64,000 nucleotides of DNA from Siphonodentalium dalli (GCA_032622095.1 CP136065.1:69035675-69099674); one strand, 5' to 3'; positions 10,402-23,008 are shown, counted from the first letter of the stretch. Translations and numbers: made by a program. The notes: generated by a model not told the origin, from the sequence alone.

Positions 10402-11390
10402 GGGCGGTCGAAAAGATCGAATGATCTTCTCCTTCACCCCAAGAGGGACGAGAGTGGCTCCGTAAGTGAATACATATTTGCCGCCGATTTCCACGAGCCT
10501 TTATAAATCATCATCACTACAAGCAATATAATGTTGTGGGGCCAGGTATTGAGAAAAGGAGGGCACATAATTTAAAAAACATTTGAACGCCAATGATTAC
10601 CAAAATTAGAAATTATACATAACACATAGGCATCCACTGAGTCTAAGTATGTGGTTCAAAGTTGGCAAAGCGGTGCCATGGTCAGGAACATGGGCGATAA
10701 TTCCTGCTGTCACTATCGACCAATTAATGACGTCCCATTCCTCGGTAGCGTTGGGGCACCCGTGGGGCATCAGAATTGATAAAAGTTTGTGGATTCCGAA
10801 ATTTACTCCAAATTAATAATAGGTATTTACGTGATATGAGGAATCTAGTGGCGTGGTTATAAAATGAAAAATTGCCGCCCTCTGAATTATAAAGGTGACG
10901 CCGCGGCACCAAAAGTAAAAAAAAAAAATTCTTTTTACAAACAACTGTGTGCCAATTATCGAATCAGCTAGATGATTTTGTACAAATGCATTATCCAATC
11001 AGAATAATGTGGCAATCATCTACTTTTGCCGAAAATTCCAACTGCGTCAATTGCACCATTCCAAAAAAATATAACGTCTGCAGTACTCGCAGTTGTACCT
11101 ATCTACTTCTTTATTCAGGACGAATTTATCGTTTACGATGCCCATATTTGGGTATAACATTTATGAAAATGAGCACGTTGAGCAAGATTGTTCAATACAT
11201 TTCCACAGCGTTGTTCCACATTTTTTCAATCTGCACGAATATGGCCGAGTCACCCTGCTAGTTGTTACATATTGTTCTTTGGCTAACATGTCTTGTCTAT
11301 TTGTCACACAAAGAAGATGATTGAAATATTTAGATCCTCGCTTTCAGTTCGAAAGAACCCTTGTTTCAACTAATTTACAAAAAGTCGCAC

Positions 11391-11660
11391 CTACTGTTGT
11401 TGTTGTTGCTGCTACTGGTGTTGTGGCTGGTGTGGTGGTTGTTGTTCCTGTTGTTGGTAATACTGTTGTCGCTGCTGCTTCTATTGATACTGTAGTCGCT
11501 GATACTGTTTGTGTTGATAATGTTGTTGTCACTGCTGGTGATGTTGATACTGTTGCCGTTGCTGTAATGGTTGGTGATACTGTTGTCGCTGATGCTGTTG
11601 ATAATGTTGTCGGTGCTGTTGTGTTTGGTGTGACCGTTGTTGCCACTGCTACTGTTGCGG
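11391..11660 (-). CDS. Mucin-like exon C1
   Basis: A 270-nt symmetric phase 1-1 exon encoding a Thr/Ala/Val/Ser-rich segment (typical codons ACA, GCA, GCG, GTA, TCA). The acceptor is a TTATTTATTTATC tract ending AACAATAACAG. The donor is AGTAG/GTGCGA, leaving one base. This composition suits an O-glycosylated mucin stalk. The opposite strand is also open (Val/Ala/Asp-rich, ending VDK and a stop), because the sequence is built of trinucleotides. The plus strand's acceptor-like CTTTCAG makes it a less likely alternative. It is the last mucin exon before the lectin exons, and its phase fits the exon at 8578. Confidence 0.5.
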
Positions 11661-12105
11661 CTGTTATTGTTGATAAATAAATAAATAAGTAATAGTTTTT
11701 GTATTGCGTAAAGTCCATAGAAGTGCTCTACAGCGCTTGACCGATTGAACATAAAATACAATTGCAGGCACAATATATACAAACAACAATAAAATAGCAA
11801 AACAATATGCACATATCTAGAATAACAGAATAAATATCTAAAAAGTCACAATTAATTTAGCAGTGAACCTACCGATGCTAAAAATAAATAATAACTGCGA
11901 AAGGTTAAAAATGACGGACGGAAAACAATAAACAACAAATATGAATTGCAATAAAAGGTTGAAATTATATTTAAAAAATAGTCAATGAGGCTAGGATTTT
12001 CAAGTTTCTAAAATTGACAATGTAAAGTATTTAATACTGATCAATGTGATGGCAAAGTGTTCTAATTAGTTATGAAAAAGAATAATGTAAAAATATTAAT
12101 ACGGT

Positions 12106-12121
12106 GGGGGGGGGGGGGGGG
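12106..12121 (+). repeat. Poly-G tract (poly-C on gene strand)
   Basis: Sixteen G. On the minus strand this is a C run starting 12 nt inside the intron after exon B1. The equivalent tract is 13 G in unit 2 (16506-16518) and 5 G in unit 3 (20931-20935). Confidence 0.95.
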
Positions 12122-12133
12122 TAATTCAATTAC

Positions 12134-12511
12134 AGTTTGACAATGTTGTCGCTGACGCTGCTTGTGTTGATGCATCTTGTGTTGTCACTGTTGTTGTCGC
12201 TGTTGTTGATAGTGTTGTCGCTGCTGCTGATATTAGTGATACTGCTGTCGTGTCTGCTGCTTCTATTGTCGATACTGTTGTTAGCGCTGCTGCTGTTGTG
12301 GGTGATACGATTGTTATCGCTGCTGTTGGTGATAATGTTGTCGCTGCCGCTGTAGTTGACACTGTTGATAATGTTGTCGCTGCTGATGGTGGTGATACTG
12401 TCGTTGTCGCTAATGATGTTGTTGCGTCTGTTGTTGTCGCTGCTGCTGTTGATGATATTGTTGTCGCTGCTGTCGTTGGCGATACTGTTGTTACCACTGC
12501 TGATGTTGCTG
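12134..12511 (-). CDS. Mucin-like exon B1
   Basis: A 378-nt (126-codon equivalent) phase 1-1 exon of Thr/Ala/Ser/Val-rich sequence, with repeats such as TTVSPTTAATT and STTAAATT. The acceptor is a TATTTATTTATTTATC tract ending AACAACAG, and the donor is AAACT/GTAATT. The same acceptor and donor occur in B2 and B3. A weak motif, TTLSNC, ends the exon, as in exon A. It is probably an O-glycosylated stalk segment. Confidence 0.5.
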
Positions 12512-12982
12512 CTGTTGTTGATAAATAAATAAATAAATATCAGTTTTGTATAGCGCAAATTCCAAGAAGTGCTCTAAAACGCTTGTCCGATTGAACATTA
12601 AATACAATTGCAGACACAATATATACGCACAACAATAAAATAGCAACACTCACTATATGCGCATTACAACATATAGTACACCGATTTAGAATACCAGAAA
12701 TTATCTAAAAGTTACAATTAATTTAGTAGTGATGACAGGCCAAGCTGAAACAAATAACAATTGCGAAAGTGTAAAAATGGCGGACGGAAAACAATAAAAT
12801 AAAATACAAATTGCAATAAAAGGTTGAAATTCCAGTAACAAAATAGTCAACGAGGCTAAGATGTTCAAACCACTAAAATGGACAGTGTAAAATATTTAAC
12901 ATTTAGCACGATGGTAGAATGTTCCAATTAGTTATGAAAAAGAGTAATGTTAAAATATTACGGGGTGGGGTAATTAAATTAC

Positions 12983-13417
12983 AGTTTGATAATGTTGTCA
13001 CTGTTGCTGGTGATACTCTTGTTATCGCTGCTGCTGGTGTTGTTGACACTGTTGTTGTCACTTCGGATGTTGTTGTTGACATTGTTGTTGTCGCTGCTGC
13101 CCATGTCAGTGATAATATTGTTGTCGCTGGCGCTGTTGTTGTCGCCGCTGTTGTCGCTGCTGCTGCTGTTGGCGATATTGCTGTAACTTCTGCTGACGTT
13201 GTAGACACTGTTGTTGTTGCTGATGTTGTTCGTGATACTGCTGTTGTCGCTTCTGCTGCTGTTGTTCTTGTTCTTGGTGTTGTCGCTGCTGTTGTTCCTG
13301 TTGGCGTCGTTATCGTTGTTAGATATGCGGCTCCTATTGTTGTGGGGGTTGACGCCCAGTAACCGCTATCGGTTGATATTAGAGAGCTTGTGGATTCACG
13401 ATGCTGTATTAGTCCTT
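12983..13417 (-). CDS. Mucin-like exon A1
   Basis: A 435-nt phase 1-1 exon. The acceptor TTTAATCACATCTACAG precedes 13417, and the donor AAACT/GTAATT follows 12983. Its first 35 or so residues are not simple repeats (LIQHRESTSSL, then DSGYWAS, then TTIGAAYLTTITT). The rest is Thr/Ala-rich. This non-repetitive start aligns, in the same frame, with the start of the giant exon (FMQHGNSSSS, then SGYLAS, then TTLGAVHVKTITT). That is the best evidence that the minus-strand Thr frame is the coding frame. Confidence 0.55.
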
Positions 13418-13739
13418 CTGTAGATGTGATTAAACAATTCGGGAAATATAAAAAACAAGATATAATACCCAGAGTTTTGATCGAAATTTCAACAATTGTT
13501 TTTTTCCATATTGTCCCGAAGATATTAGTAATATATTTCCAAAATGAGCTCTCCCATTAACTCTTATCGGATACTTGAAAATCAGATATATTACCGACTC
13601 ATTTTAAGGAAATTGTGTGATTTAAATTGCACAACTGGGAAAAATGGTGAACGACGTCACGTGGGCACATTTCTTCTCAACCATAACATTTATATTGGGG
13701 CGGGAATAACGAAATTCATAGCGAGCTTTCAGAATGTGC

Positions 13740-13885
13740 CATGGTGGGAGCTACGCCGGTGCATCATCATATATCCCGGCCCCGTGCATTTTCTCATAAT
13801 GCGAGTCTCCCATAGGGCGTCTGGAATATATAAGAGAATATTGTTAGGCCAAATTATTCTCGTATATATGCGAGGATCCATATGG
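13740..13885. repeat. MITE-like repeat in intron (unit 1)
   Basis: GTGCATTTTCTCATAATGCG, then GAGTCTCCCATAGGG and ATATATAAGAGAAT. The same string occurs in units 2 and 3 and, in several copies, at 42187-42475. The arms GAGAATA and TATTCTC flank a short loop. A plus-strand open frame across it (13544-13888) is carried along with the duplication and shows no protein signature. Confidence 0.6.
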
Positions 13886-14204
13886 TAGATTCGTATTTAT
13901 AACATAATGCATTGGCACAGGGTTTTCGCAAAATCTCAGGAAGCTCCAGTCATGACACATATTGCTATTTGGCTATAATGTCTTGTGTATAATTATGTTA
14001 CACAATAACGATGATTTATATATTCATGTCCATGTATATATACACATGTAAGGATATTGTGCAAACATGTTATGTCATTGGCACCATTTCTGACATGATA
14101 TGCATGAAACTCGTATATTGGCACCAACTCTGCTGTGAATAATCGTTAATTCCCTTATCATTTCAGAAGAGCCCTTGTTTAAACTAAATTATAAAAAGTC
14201 CAAC

Positions 14205-14773
14205 CGTGGCTAGTTGTCACTGCAGCTGTTGCTGACGATAATGTTGTTGTCGCTGCTGCCATTGGGGATACTGTTGTAGCTTATGTTGTTGATACTTGTC
14301 TTGTTGCTGCTCTTGTTGATACTACTGGTGCTGTTGTCGCATGTTGGTACTGTTGTTGTCGCTGCTGTTGTTGATACTGCTGCTGTTGGTGATATTGTTG
14401 GTGTCGCTGCAGCTGCTGTTGGCGATAGTGTTGTTGCTGATGCTGTTGTCGGTGACACCGATACCATTGCTGCTGTTGTATCTGCAGTTGTGGATATTAC
14501 TGTTGTTGCTGCTTCTGTTGCTGATACTGTTGTAGTTGCTGTTGTTGAAGTTGATAATGAAATCGCTGGTGTTGATACTGCTGGTGCTGATGTTTCTGCA
14601 GTTGTTTTGTCTCTCCTGCTGAATTTGGTACTGTTGATGTCGCAACTGATTGTGTTGAGACTGTGGTTGTCGCTGCTGCTGTTGTTGACACAGCTATCGT
14701 CGCTGCTGTTGTATCTGCAGTTGTTGTTACCACTGGTGTTGTTGTTAGTGTTGTCGATGGTGTTGTGGTCGAT
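14205..14773 (-). pseudogene. Truncated mucin exon remnant D1
   Basis: Homologous to the last ~600 nt of the giant exon (23009-23617), but cut at the unit boundary and without its own acceptor. A 2-nt insertion (GTTGTTTTGTCTC in place of GTTGTTGTCTC, near 14605) shifts the Thr frame to a Gln-rich frame. In-frame deletions of 9 and about 27 nt are also present. The donor-equivalent CCACG/GTTGGA is kept. It is probably skipped in splicing. Confidence 0.55.
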
Positions 14774-15791
14774 ACGAGAGAGGATAGTGGTTGGGCGCTA
14801 AGCGCCCGGGAGGTCGAAAAGATCGAATGACCTTCTCCTTCACCCCAAGAGGGACGAGAGTGGCTCCGTAAGTGAATACATATTTGCCGCCGATTTCCAC
14901 GAGCCTTTATAAATCATCATCACTACAACCAATAAAATATTGTGGGGCCAGGTATTGAGAAAAGGGGGGCACATAATTTAAAAAACATTTGAACGCCAAT
15001 GATTACCAAAATTAGAAATTATACATTACACATAGGCTTCCACTGAGTCTAAGTATGTGGTTCAAAGTTGGCAAAGCGGTGCCATGGTAAGGAACATGGG
15101 CGATAATTCCTGCTGTCACTATCGACAAATTAATGACGTCCCATTCCTGAGTAACGTTGGGGCACCCGTGGGGCATCAGAATTGATAAAAGTTTGTGGAT
15201 TCCGAAATTTACTCCAAATTAATAATAGGTATTTACGTGATATGAGGAATCTAGTGGCGTGGTTATAAAATGAAAAATTGCTGCCTCTGAATTATAAAGG
15301 TGACGTCGCGGCACCAAAAGTAATTTTTTTTTTTTTACAAACAACTGTGTGCCAATTAAGTGAATCAGCTAGATGATTTTGTACAAATGCATTATCCAAT
15401 CAGAATAATGTGGCAATCATCTACGTTTGCCGAAAATTCCAACTGCGTCAATTGCACCATTCCAATAAATTATAACGTCTGCAGTACTCGCAGTTGTACC
15501 TATCTACTTCTTTATTCGGGACGAATTTATCGTTTACGATGCCCATATTTGGGTATAACATTTATGAAAATGAGCACGTTGAGCAAGATTGTTCAATACA
15601 TTTCCACAGCGTTGTTCCACATTTTTTCAATCTGCACGGATATGGCCGAGTCACCCTGCTAGTTGTTACATATTGTTCTTTGGCTAACATGTCTTGTCTA
15701 TTTGTCACACAAAGAAGATGATTGAAATATTTAGATCCTCGCTTTCAGTTCGAAAGAAACTTTGTTTCAACTAATTTACAAAAAGTCGCAC

Positions 15792-16061
15792 CTACTGTTG
15801 TTGTTGCTGCTGCTACTGGTGTTGTGGCTGCTGTGGTGGTTGTTGTTCCTGTTGTTGGTAATACTGTTGTCGCTGCTGCTTCTATTGATACTGTAGTCGC
15901 TGATACTGTTTGTGTTGATAATGTTGTTGTCACTGCTGGTGATGTTGATACTGTTGCCGTTGCTGTAATGGTTGGTGATACTGTTGTCGCTGATGCTGTT
16001 GATAATGTTGTCGGTGCTGTTGTGTTTGGTGATACCGTTGTTGACACTGCTACTGTTTCGG
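15792..16061 (-). CDS. Mucin-like exon C2
   Basis: A 270-nt copy of exon C, open in the Thr/Ala/Val frame, phase 1-1, with the same acceptor (AACAATAACAG) and donor (AGTAG/GTGCGA). It is almost identical to C3 and slightly different from C1: GTTGCTGCTGC on the plus strand where C1 has GTTGTTGTTGC. Confidence 0.48.
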
Positions 16062-16530
16062 CTGTTATTGTTGATAAATAAATAAATAAGTAATAGTTTT
16101 GTATTGCGTAAAGTCCATAGAAGTGCTTTGGAGCGCTTGACCGATTCAACATAAAATACAATTGCAGGCACAATATATACAAACAACAATAAAATAGCAA
16201 AACAATATGCACATATCTAGAATAACAGAATAAATATCTAAAAAGTCACAATTAATTTAGCAGTGAACCTACCAATGCTAAAAATAAATAATAACTGCGA
16301 AAGGTTAAAAATGACGGATGGAAAACAATAAACAACTAATATGAATTGCAATAAAAGGTTGAAATTATATTTAAAAAATAGTCAATGAGGCTAGGATTTT
16401 CAAGTTTCTAAAATTGACAATGTAAAGTATTTAATACTGATAAACGTGATGGTAAAGTGTTCTAACTAGTTATGCAAAAGAATAATGTAAAAATATTAAT
16501 ACGGTGGGGGGGGGGGGGTAATTCAATTAC

Positions 16531-16908
16531 AGTTTGACAATGTTGTCGCTGATGCTGCTTGTGTTGATGCATCTTGTGTTGTCACGGTTGTTGTCGCTGT
16601 TGTTGAGAGTGTTGTCGCTGCTGCTGATATTAAAGATACTGCTGTCGTGTCTGCTGCTTCTATTGTCGATACTGTTAGCGCTGCTGCTGTTGTGGGTGAT
16701 AAGATTGTTATCGCTGCTGTTGTTGGTGATAATGTTGTCGCTGCTGCAGTAGTTGACACTGTTGATAATGTTGTCGCTGCTGATGGTGGTGATACTGTCG
16801 TTGTCGCTAATGATGTTGTTGCGTCTGTTGTTGTCGCTGCTGCTGTTGATGATATTGTTGTCGCTGCTGTCGTTGGCGATACTGTTGTTACCACTGCTGA
16901 TGTTGCTG
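16531..16908 (-). CDS. Mucin-like exon B2
   Basis: A 378-nt copy of exon B with unchanged splice sites and phase. A two-codon-scale insertion and deletion relative to B1 keep the reading frame overall. Confidence 0.48.
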
Positions 16909-17379
16909 CTGTTGTTGATAAATAAATAAATAAATATCAGTTTTGTATAGCGCAAATTCCAAGAAGTGCTCTAAAACGCTTGTCCGATTGAACATTAAAT
17001 ACAATTGCAGACACAATATATACGCACAACAATAAAATAGCAACACTCACTATATGCGCATTACAACATATAGTACACCGATTTAGAATACCAGAAATTA
17101 TCTAAAAGTCACAATTAATTTAGTAGTGATGACAGGCCAAGCTGAAACAAATAACAATTGCGAAAGTGTAAAAATGGCGGACGGAAAACAATAAAATAAA
17201 ATACAAATTGCAATAAAAGGTTGAAATTCCAGTAACAAAATAGTCAACGAGGCTAAGATGTTCAAACCACTAAAATGGACAGTGTAAAATATTTAACATT
17301 TAGCACGATGGTAGAATGTTCCAATTAGTTATGAAAAAGAGTAATGTTAAAATATTACGGGGTGGGGTAATTAAATTAC

Positions 17380-17814
17380 AGTTTGATAATGTTGTCACTG
17401 TTGCTGGTGATACTCTTGTTATCGCTGCTGCTGGTGTTGTTGACACTGTTGTTGTCACTTCGGATGTTGTTGTTGACATTGTTGTTGTCGCTGCTGCCCA
17501 TGTCAGTGATAATATTGTTGTCGCTGGCGCTGTTGTTGTCGCCGCTGTTGTCGCTGCTGCTGCTGTTGGCGATATTGCTGTAACTTCTGCTGACGTTGTA
17601 GACACTGTTGTTGTTGCTGATGTTGTTCGTGATACTGCTGTTGTCGCTTCTGCTGCTGTTGTTCTTGTTCTTGGTGTTGTCGCTGCTGTTGTTCCTGTTG
17701 GCGTCGTTATCGTTGTTAGATATGCGACTCCTATTGTTGTGGGGGTTGACGCCCAGTAACCGCTATCGGTTGATATTAGAGAGCTTGTGGATTCACGATG
17801 CTGTATTAGTCCTT
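17380..17814 (-). CDS. Mucin-like exon A2
   Basis: A 435-nt copy of exon A, nearly identical to A1 including the non-repetitive first 35 residues. Splice sites are intact. Confidence 0.5.
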
Positions 17815-18601
17815 CTGTAGATGTGATTAAACAATTCGGGAAATATAAAAAACAAGATATAATACCCAGAGTTTTGTTCGAAATTTCAACAATTGTTTTT
17901 TTCCATATTGTCCCGAAGATATTAGTAATATATTTCCAAAATGAGCTCTCCCATTAACTCTTATCGGATACTTGAAAATCAGATATATTACCGACTCATT
18001 TTAAGGAAATTGTGTGATTTAAATTGCACAACTGGGAAAAATGGTGAACGACGTCACGTGGGCACATTTCTTCTCAACCATAACATTTATATTGGGGCGG
18101 GAATAACGAGATTCATAGCGAGCTTTCAGAATGTGCCATGGTGGGAGCTACGCCGGTGCATCATCATATATCCCGGCCCCGTGCATTTTCTCATAATGCG
18201 AGTCTCCCATAGGGCGTCTGGAATATATAAGAGAATATTGTTAGGCCAAATTATTCTCGTATATATGCGAGGATCCATATGGTAGATTCGTATTTATAAC
18301 ATAATGCATTGGCACAGGGTTTTCGCAAAATCTCAGGAAGCTCCAGTCATGACACATATTGCTATTTGGCTATAATGTCTTGTGTATAATTATGTTACAC
18401 AATAACGATGATTTATATATTCATGTCCATGTATATATACACATGTAAGGATATTGTGCAAACATGTTATGTCATTGGCACCATTTCTGACATGATATGC
18501 ATGAAACTCGTATATTGGCACCAACTCTGCTGTGAATAATCGTTAATTCCCTTATCATTTCAGAAGAGCCCTTGTTTAAACTAAATTATAAAAAGTCCAA
18601 C

Positions 18602-19197
18602 CGTGGCTAGTTGTCACTGCAGCTGTTGCTGACGATAATGTTGTTGTCGCTGCTGCCATTGGGGATACTGTTGTAGCTTATGTTGTTGATACTTGTCTTG
18701 TTGCTGCTCTTGTTGATACTACTGGTGCTGTTGTCGCATGTTGGTACTGTTGTTGTCGCTGCTGTTGTTGATACTGCTGCTGTTGGTGATATTGTTGGTG
18801 TCGCTGCAGCTGCTGTTGGCGATAGTGTTGTTGCTGATGCTGTTGTCGGTGACACCGATACCATTGCTGCAGTTGTATCTGCAGTTGTGGATATTACTGT
18901 TGTTGCTGCTTCTGTTGCTGATACTATTGTAGTTGCTTGTGTTGAAGTTGATATTTAAATCGCTGGTGTTGATACTGCCGTTGTCGCTGCTCTTGTTGGT
19001 ACTGCTGGTGCTGATGTTTCTGCAGTTGTTTTGTCTCTCCTGCTGAATTTGGTACTGTTGATGTCGCAACTGATTGTGTTGAGACTGTGGTTGTCGCTGC
19101 TGCTGTTGTTGACACAGCTATCGTCGCTGCTGTTGTATCTGCAGTTGTTGTTACCACTGGTGTTGTTGTTAGTGTTGTCGATGGTGTTGTGGTCGAT
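18602..19197 (-). pseudogene. Truncated mucin exon remnant D2
   Basis: Second copy of the D remnant, cut at the same junction with the next unit and with the same 2-nt insertion as D1. An additional TTTAAA change near 18955 sits where D1 reads GAAA. The shared frameshift shows that D1 and D2 descend from one already broken copy. Confidence 0.55.
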
Positions 19198-20216
19198 ACG
19201 AGAGAGGATAGTGGTTGGGCGCTAAGCGCCCGGGAGGTCGAAAAGATCGAATGACCTTCTCCTTCACCCCAAGAGGGACGAGAGTGGCTCCGTAAGTGAA
19301 TACATATTTGCCGCCGATTTCCACGAGCCTTTATAAATCATCATCACTACAACCAATAAAATATTGTGGGGCCAGGTATTGAGAAAAGGGGGGCACATAA
19401 TTTAAAAAACATTTGAACGCCAATGATTACCAAAATTAGAAATTATACATTACACATAGGCATCCACTGAGTCTAAGTATGTGGTTCAAAGTTGGCAAAG
19501 CGGTGCCATGGTAAGGAACATGGGCGATAATTCCTGCTGTCACTATCGACAAATTAATGACGTCCCATTCCTGAGTAACGTTGGGGCACCCGTGTGGCAT
19601 CAGAATTGATAAAAGTTTGTGGATTCCGAAATTTACTCCAAATTAATAATAGGTATTTACGTGATATGAGGAATCTAGTGGCGTGGTTATAAAATGAAAA
19701 ATTGCTGCCTCTGAATTATAAAGGTGACGTCGCGGCACCAAAAGTAATTTTGTTTTTTTTTACAAACAACTGTGTGCCAATTAAGTGAATCAGCTAGATG
19801 ATTTTGTACAAATGCATTATCCAATCAGAATAATGTGGCAATCATCTACTTTTGCCGAAAATTCCAACTGCGTCAATTGCACCATTCCAATAAATTATAA
19901 CGTCTGCAGTACTCGCAGTTGTACCTATCTACTTCTTTATTCGGGACGAATTTATCGTTTACGATGCCCATATTTGGGTATAACATTTATGAAAATGAGC
20001 ACGTTGAGCAAGATTGTTCAATACATTTCCACAGCGTTGTTCCACATTTTTTCAATCTGCACGGATATGGCCGAGTCACCCTGCTAGTTGTTACATATTG
20101 TTCTTTGGCTAACATGTCTTGTCTATTTGTCACACAAAGAAGATGATTGAAATATTTAGATCCTCGCTTTCAGTTCGAAAGAAACTTTGTTTCAACTAAT
20201 TTACAAAAAGTCGCAC

Positions 20217-20486
20217 CTACTGTTGTTGTTGCTGCTGCTACTGGTGTTGTGGCTGCTGTGGTGGTTGTTGTTCCTGTTGTTGGTAATACTGTTGTCGCTG
20301 CTGCTTCTATTGATACTGTAGTCGCTGATACTGTTTGTGTTGATAATGTTGTTGTCACTGCTGGTGATGTTGATACTGTTGCCGTTGCTGTAATGGTTGG
20401 TGATACTGTTGTCGCTGATGCTGTTGATAATGTTGTCGGTGCTGTTGTGTTTGGTGATACCGTTGTTGACACTGCTACTGTTTCGG
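20217..20486 (-). CDS. Mucin-like exon C3
   Basis: A 270-nt copy of exon C with intact acceptor, donor and phase 1-1. Identical to C2 as far as I can see. Confidence 0.48.
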
Positions 20487-20947
20487 CTGTTATTGTTGAT
20501 AAATAAATAAATAAGTAATAGTTTTGTATTGCGTAAAGTCCATAGAAGTGCTTTGGAGCGCTTGACCGATTCAACATAAAATACAATTGCAGGCACAATA
20601 TATACAAACAACAATAAAATAGCAAAACAATATGCACATATCTAGAATAACAGAATAAATATCTAAAAAGTCACAATTAATTTAGCAGTGAACCTACCAA
20701 TGCTAAAAATAAATAATAACTGCGAAAGGTTAAAAATGACGGATGGAAAACAATAAACAACTAATATGAATTGCAATAAAAGGTTGAAATTATATTTAAA
20801 AAATAGTCAATGAGGCTAGCATTTTCAAGTTTCTAAAATTGACAATGTAAAGTATTTAATACTGATAAACGTGATGGTAAAGTGTTCTAACTAGTTATGC
20901 AAAAGAATAATGTAAAAATATTAATACGGTGGGGGTAATTCAATTAC

Positions 20948-21325
20948 AGTTTGACAATGTTGTCGCTGATGCTGCTTGTGTTGATGCATCTTGTGTTGTC
21001 ACGGTTGTTGTCGCTGTTGTTGAGAGTGTTGTCGCTGCTGCTGATATTAAAGATACTGCTGTCGTGTCTGCTGCTTCTATTGTCGATACTGTTAGCGCTG
21101 CTGCTGTTGTGGGTGATACGATTGTTATCGCTGCTGTTGTTGGTGATAATGTTGTCGCTGCTGCAGTAGTTGACACTGTTGATAATGTTGTCGCTGCTGA
21201 TGGTGGTGATACTGTCGTTGTCGCTAATGATGTTGTTGCGTCTGTTGTTGTCGCTGCTGCTGTTGATGATATTGTTGTCGCTGCTGTCGTTGGCGATACT
21301 GTTGTTACCACTGCTGATGTTGCTG
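20948..21325 (-). CDS. Mucin-like exon B3
   Basis: A 378-nt copy of exon B. The acceptor tract is shortened to one TTTATTTATC repeat, and the poly-C tract after the donor is only 5 nt. The frame is intact. Confidence 0.48.
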
Positions 21326-21787
21326 CTGTTGTTGATAAATAAATATCAGTTTTGTATAGCGCAAATTCCAAGAAGTGCTCTGAAACGCTTGTCCGATTGA
21401 ACATTAAATACAATTGCAGACACAATATATACGCACAACAATAAAATAGCAACACTCACTATATGCGCATTACCACATATAGTACACCGATTTAGAATAC
21501 CAGAAATTATCTAAAAGTCACAATTAATTTAGTAGTGATGACAGGCCAAGCTGAAACAAATAACAATTGCGAAAATGTAAAAATGGCGGACGGAAAACAA
21601 TAAAATAAAATACAAATTACAATAAAAGGTTGAATTCCAGTAACAAAATAGTCAACGAGGCTAAGATGGTCAAACCACTAAAATGGACAGTGTAAAATAT
21701 TTAACATTTAGCACGATGGTAGAATGTTCCAATTAGTTATGAAAAAGAGTAATGTTAAAATATTACGGGGTGGGGTAATTAAATTAC

Positions 21788-22222
21788 AGTTTGATAATGT
21801 TGTCACTGTTGCTGGTGATACTCTTGTTATCGCTGCTGCTGGTTTTGTTGACACTGTTGTTGTCACTTCGGATGTTGTTGTTGACATTGTTGTTGTCGCT
21901 GCTGCCCATGTCAGTGATAATATTGTTGTCGCTGGCGCTGTTGTTGTTGCCGCTGTTGTCGCTGCTGCTGCTGTTGGCGATATTGCTGTAACTTCTGCTG
22001 ACGTTGTAGACACTGTTGTTGTTGCTGATGTTGTTCGTGATACTGCTGTTGTCGCTTCTGCTGCTGTTGTTCTTGTTCTTGGTGTTATCGCTGCTGTTGT
22101 TCCTGTTGGCGTCGTTATCGTTGTTAGATATGCTGCTCCTATTGTTGTGGGGGTTGACGCCCAGTAACCGCTATCGGTTGATATTAGAGAGCTTGTGGAT
22201 TCACGATGCTGTATTAGTCCTT
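21788..22222 (-). CDS. Mucin-like exon A3
   Basis: A 435-nt copy of exon A, the most diverged of the three: plus-strand GGTTTTGTTGAC in place of GGTGTTGTTGAC, and GATATGCTGC in place of GATATGCGGC. It directly follows the giant exon in transcript order. Frame and splice sites are intact. Confidence 0.5.
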
Positions 22223-23008
22223 CTGTAGATGTGATTAAACAATTCGGGAAATATAAAAAACAAGATATAATACCCAGAGTTTTGTTCGAAATTTCAACAA
22301 TCGTTTTTTTCCATATTGTCCCGAAGATATTAGTAATATATTGCCAAAATGAGCTCTCCCATTAACTCTTATCGGATACTTCAAAACCAGATATATTACC
22401 GATTTATTTTAAGGAATTGTGTGATTCAAATTGCACAACTGGGAAAAATGGTGAACGACGTCACGTGAGCACATTTCTTCTCAACCATAACATTTATATT
22501 GGGGCGGGAATAACGAGATTCATAGCGAGCTTTCAGAATGTGCCATGGTGGGAGCTACGCCGGTGCATCATCACATATCCCGTCCCCGTGCATTTTCTCA
22601 TAATGCGAGTCTCTCATTGGGCGTCTGGAATATATAAGAGAATATTGTTAGGACAAATTATTCTCTTATATATGCGAGGATCTATATGGTAGATTCGTAT
22701 TTATAACATAATGCATTGGCACAGGGTTTTTGCAAAATCTCAGGAAGCTCCAGTCATGACACATATTGCTATTTGGCTATAATGTCTTGTGTATAATTAT
22801 GTTACACAATAACGATGATTTATATATGCATGTCCATGCCTATATACACATGTAAGGATATTGTGCAAACATGTTATGTCATTGGCACCATTTCTGACAT
22901 GATATGCATGAAACTCGTATATTGGCACCAACTCTGCTGTGAATAATCGTTAATTCCCTTATCATTTCAGAAGAACCCTTGTTTAAACTAAATTATAAAA
23001 AGTCCAAC
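22223..23008 (-). other. Intron between giant exon and exon A3
   Basis: About 790 nt, homologous to the intervals upstream of A1 and A2. It contains a copy of the GTGCATTTTCTCATAATGCG repeat (about 22546-22690). No coding signal was recognised. Confidence 0.5.

Larger units (their letters stand above)
10368..14773. repeat. 4.4-kb tandem unit 1
   Basis: First of three tandem units of about 4.41 kb, starting at ACGAGAGAGGATAGTGG. Read on the minus strand it contains a truncated D remnant, then exons A1, B1 and C1, then about 1 kb of spacer. Its B and C exons differ more from the other units than those differ from each other, while its A exon is closest to A2. Confidence 0.93.
14774..19197. repeat. 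4.4-kb tandem unit 2
   Basis: Second unit, 4424 bp, starting ACGAGAGAGGATAGTGG at 14774. It carries the same exon order as unit 1. Exons B2 and C2 are nearly identical to B3 and C3, while A2 is nearly identical to A1. Confidence 0.94.

Noticed and set aside
10947-11320. Plus-strand frames of 104 and 75 codons repeated in all three units (also about 15360-15721 and 19785-20146)
   Set aside because: They are repeated because the 4.4-kb unit is repeated. The frames overlap each other, have no splice context and show no recognisable protein.
13544-13888. A 114-codon plus-strand frame (also 17941-18285 and 22417-22692)
   Set aside because: It contains a MITE-like repeat in the intron and is copied with the unit. 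The third copy is frameshifted. No protein signature.
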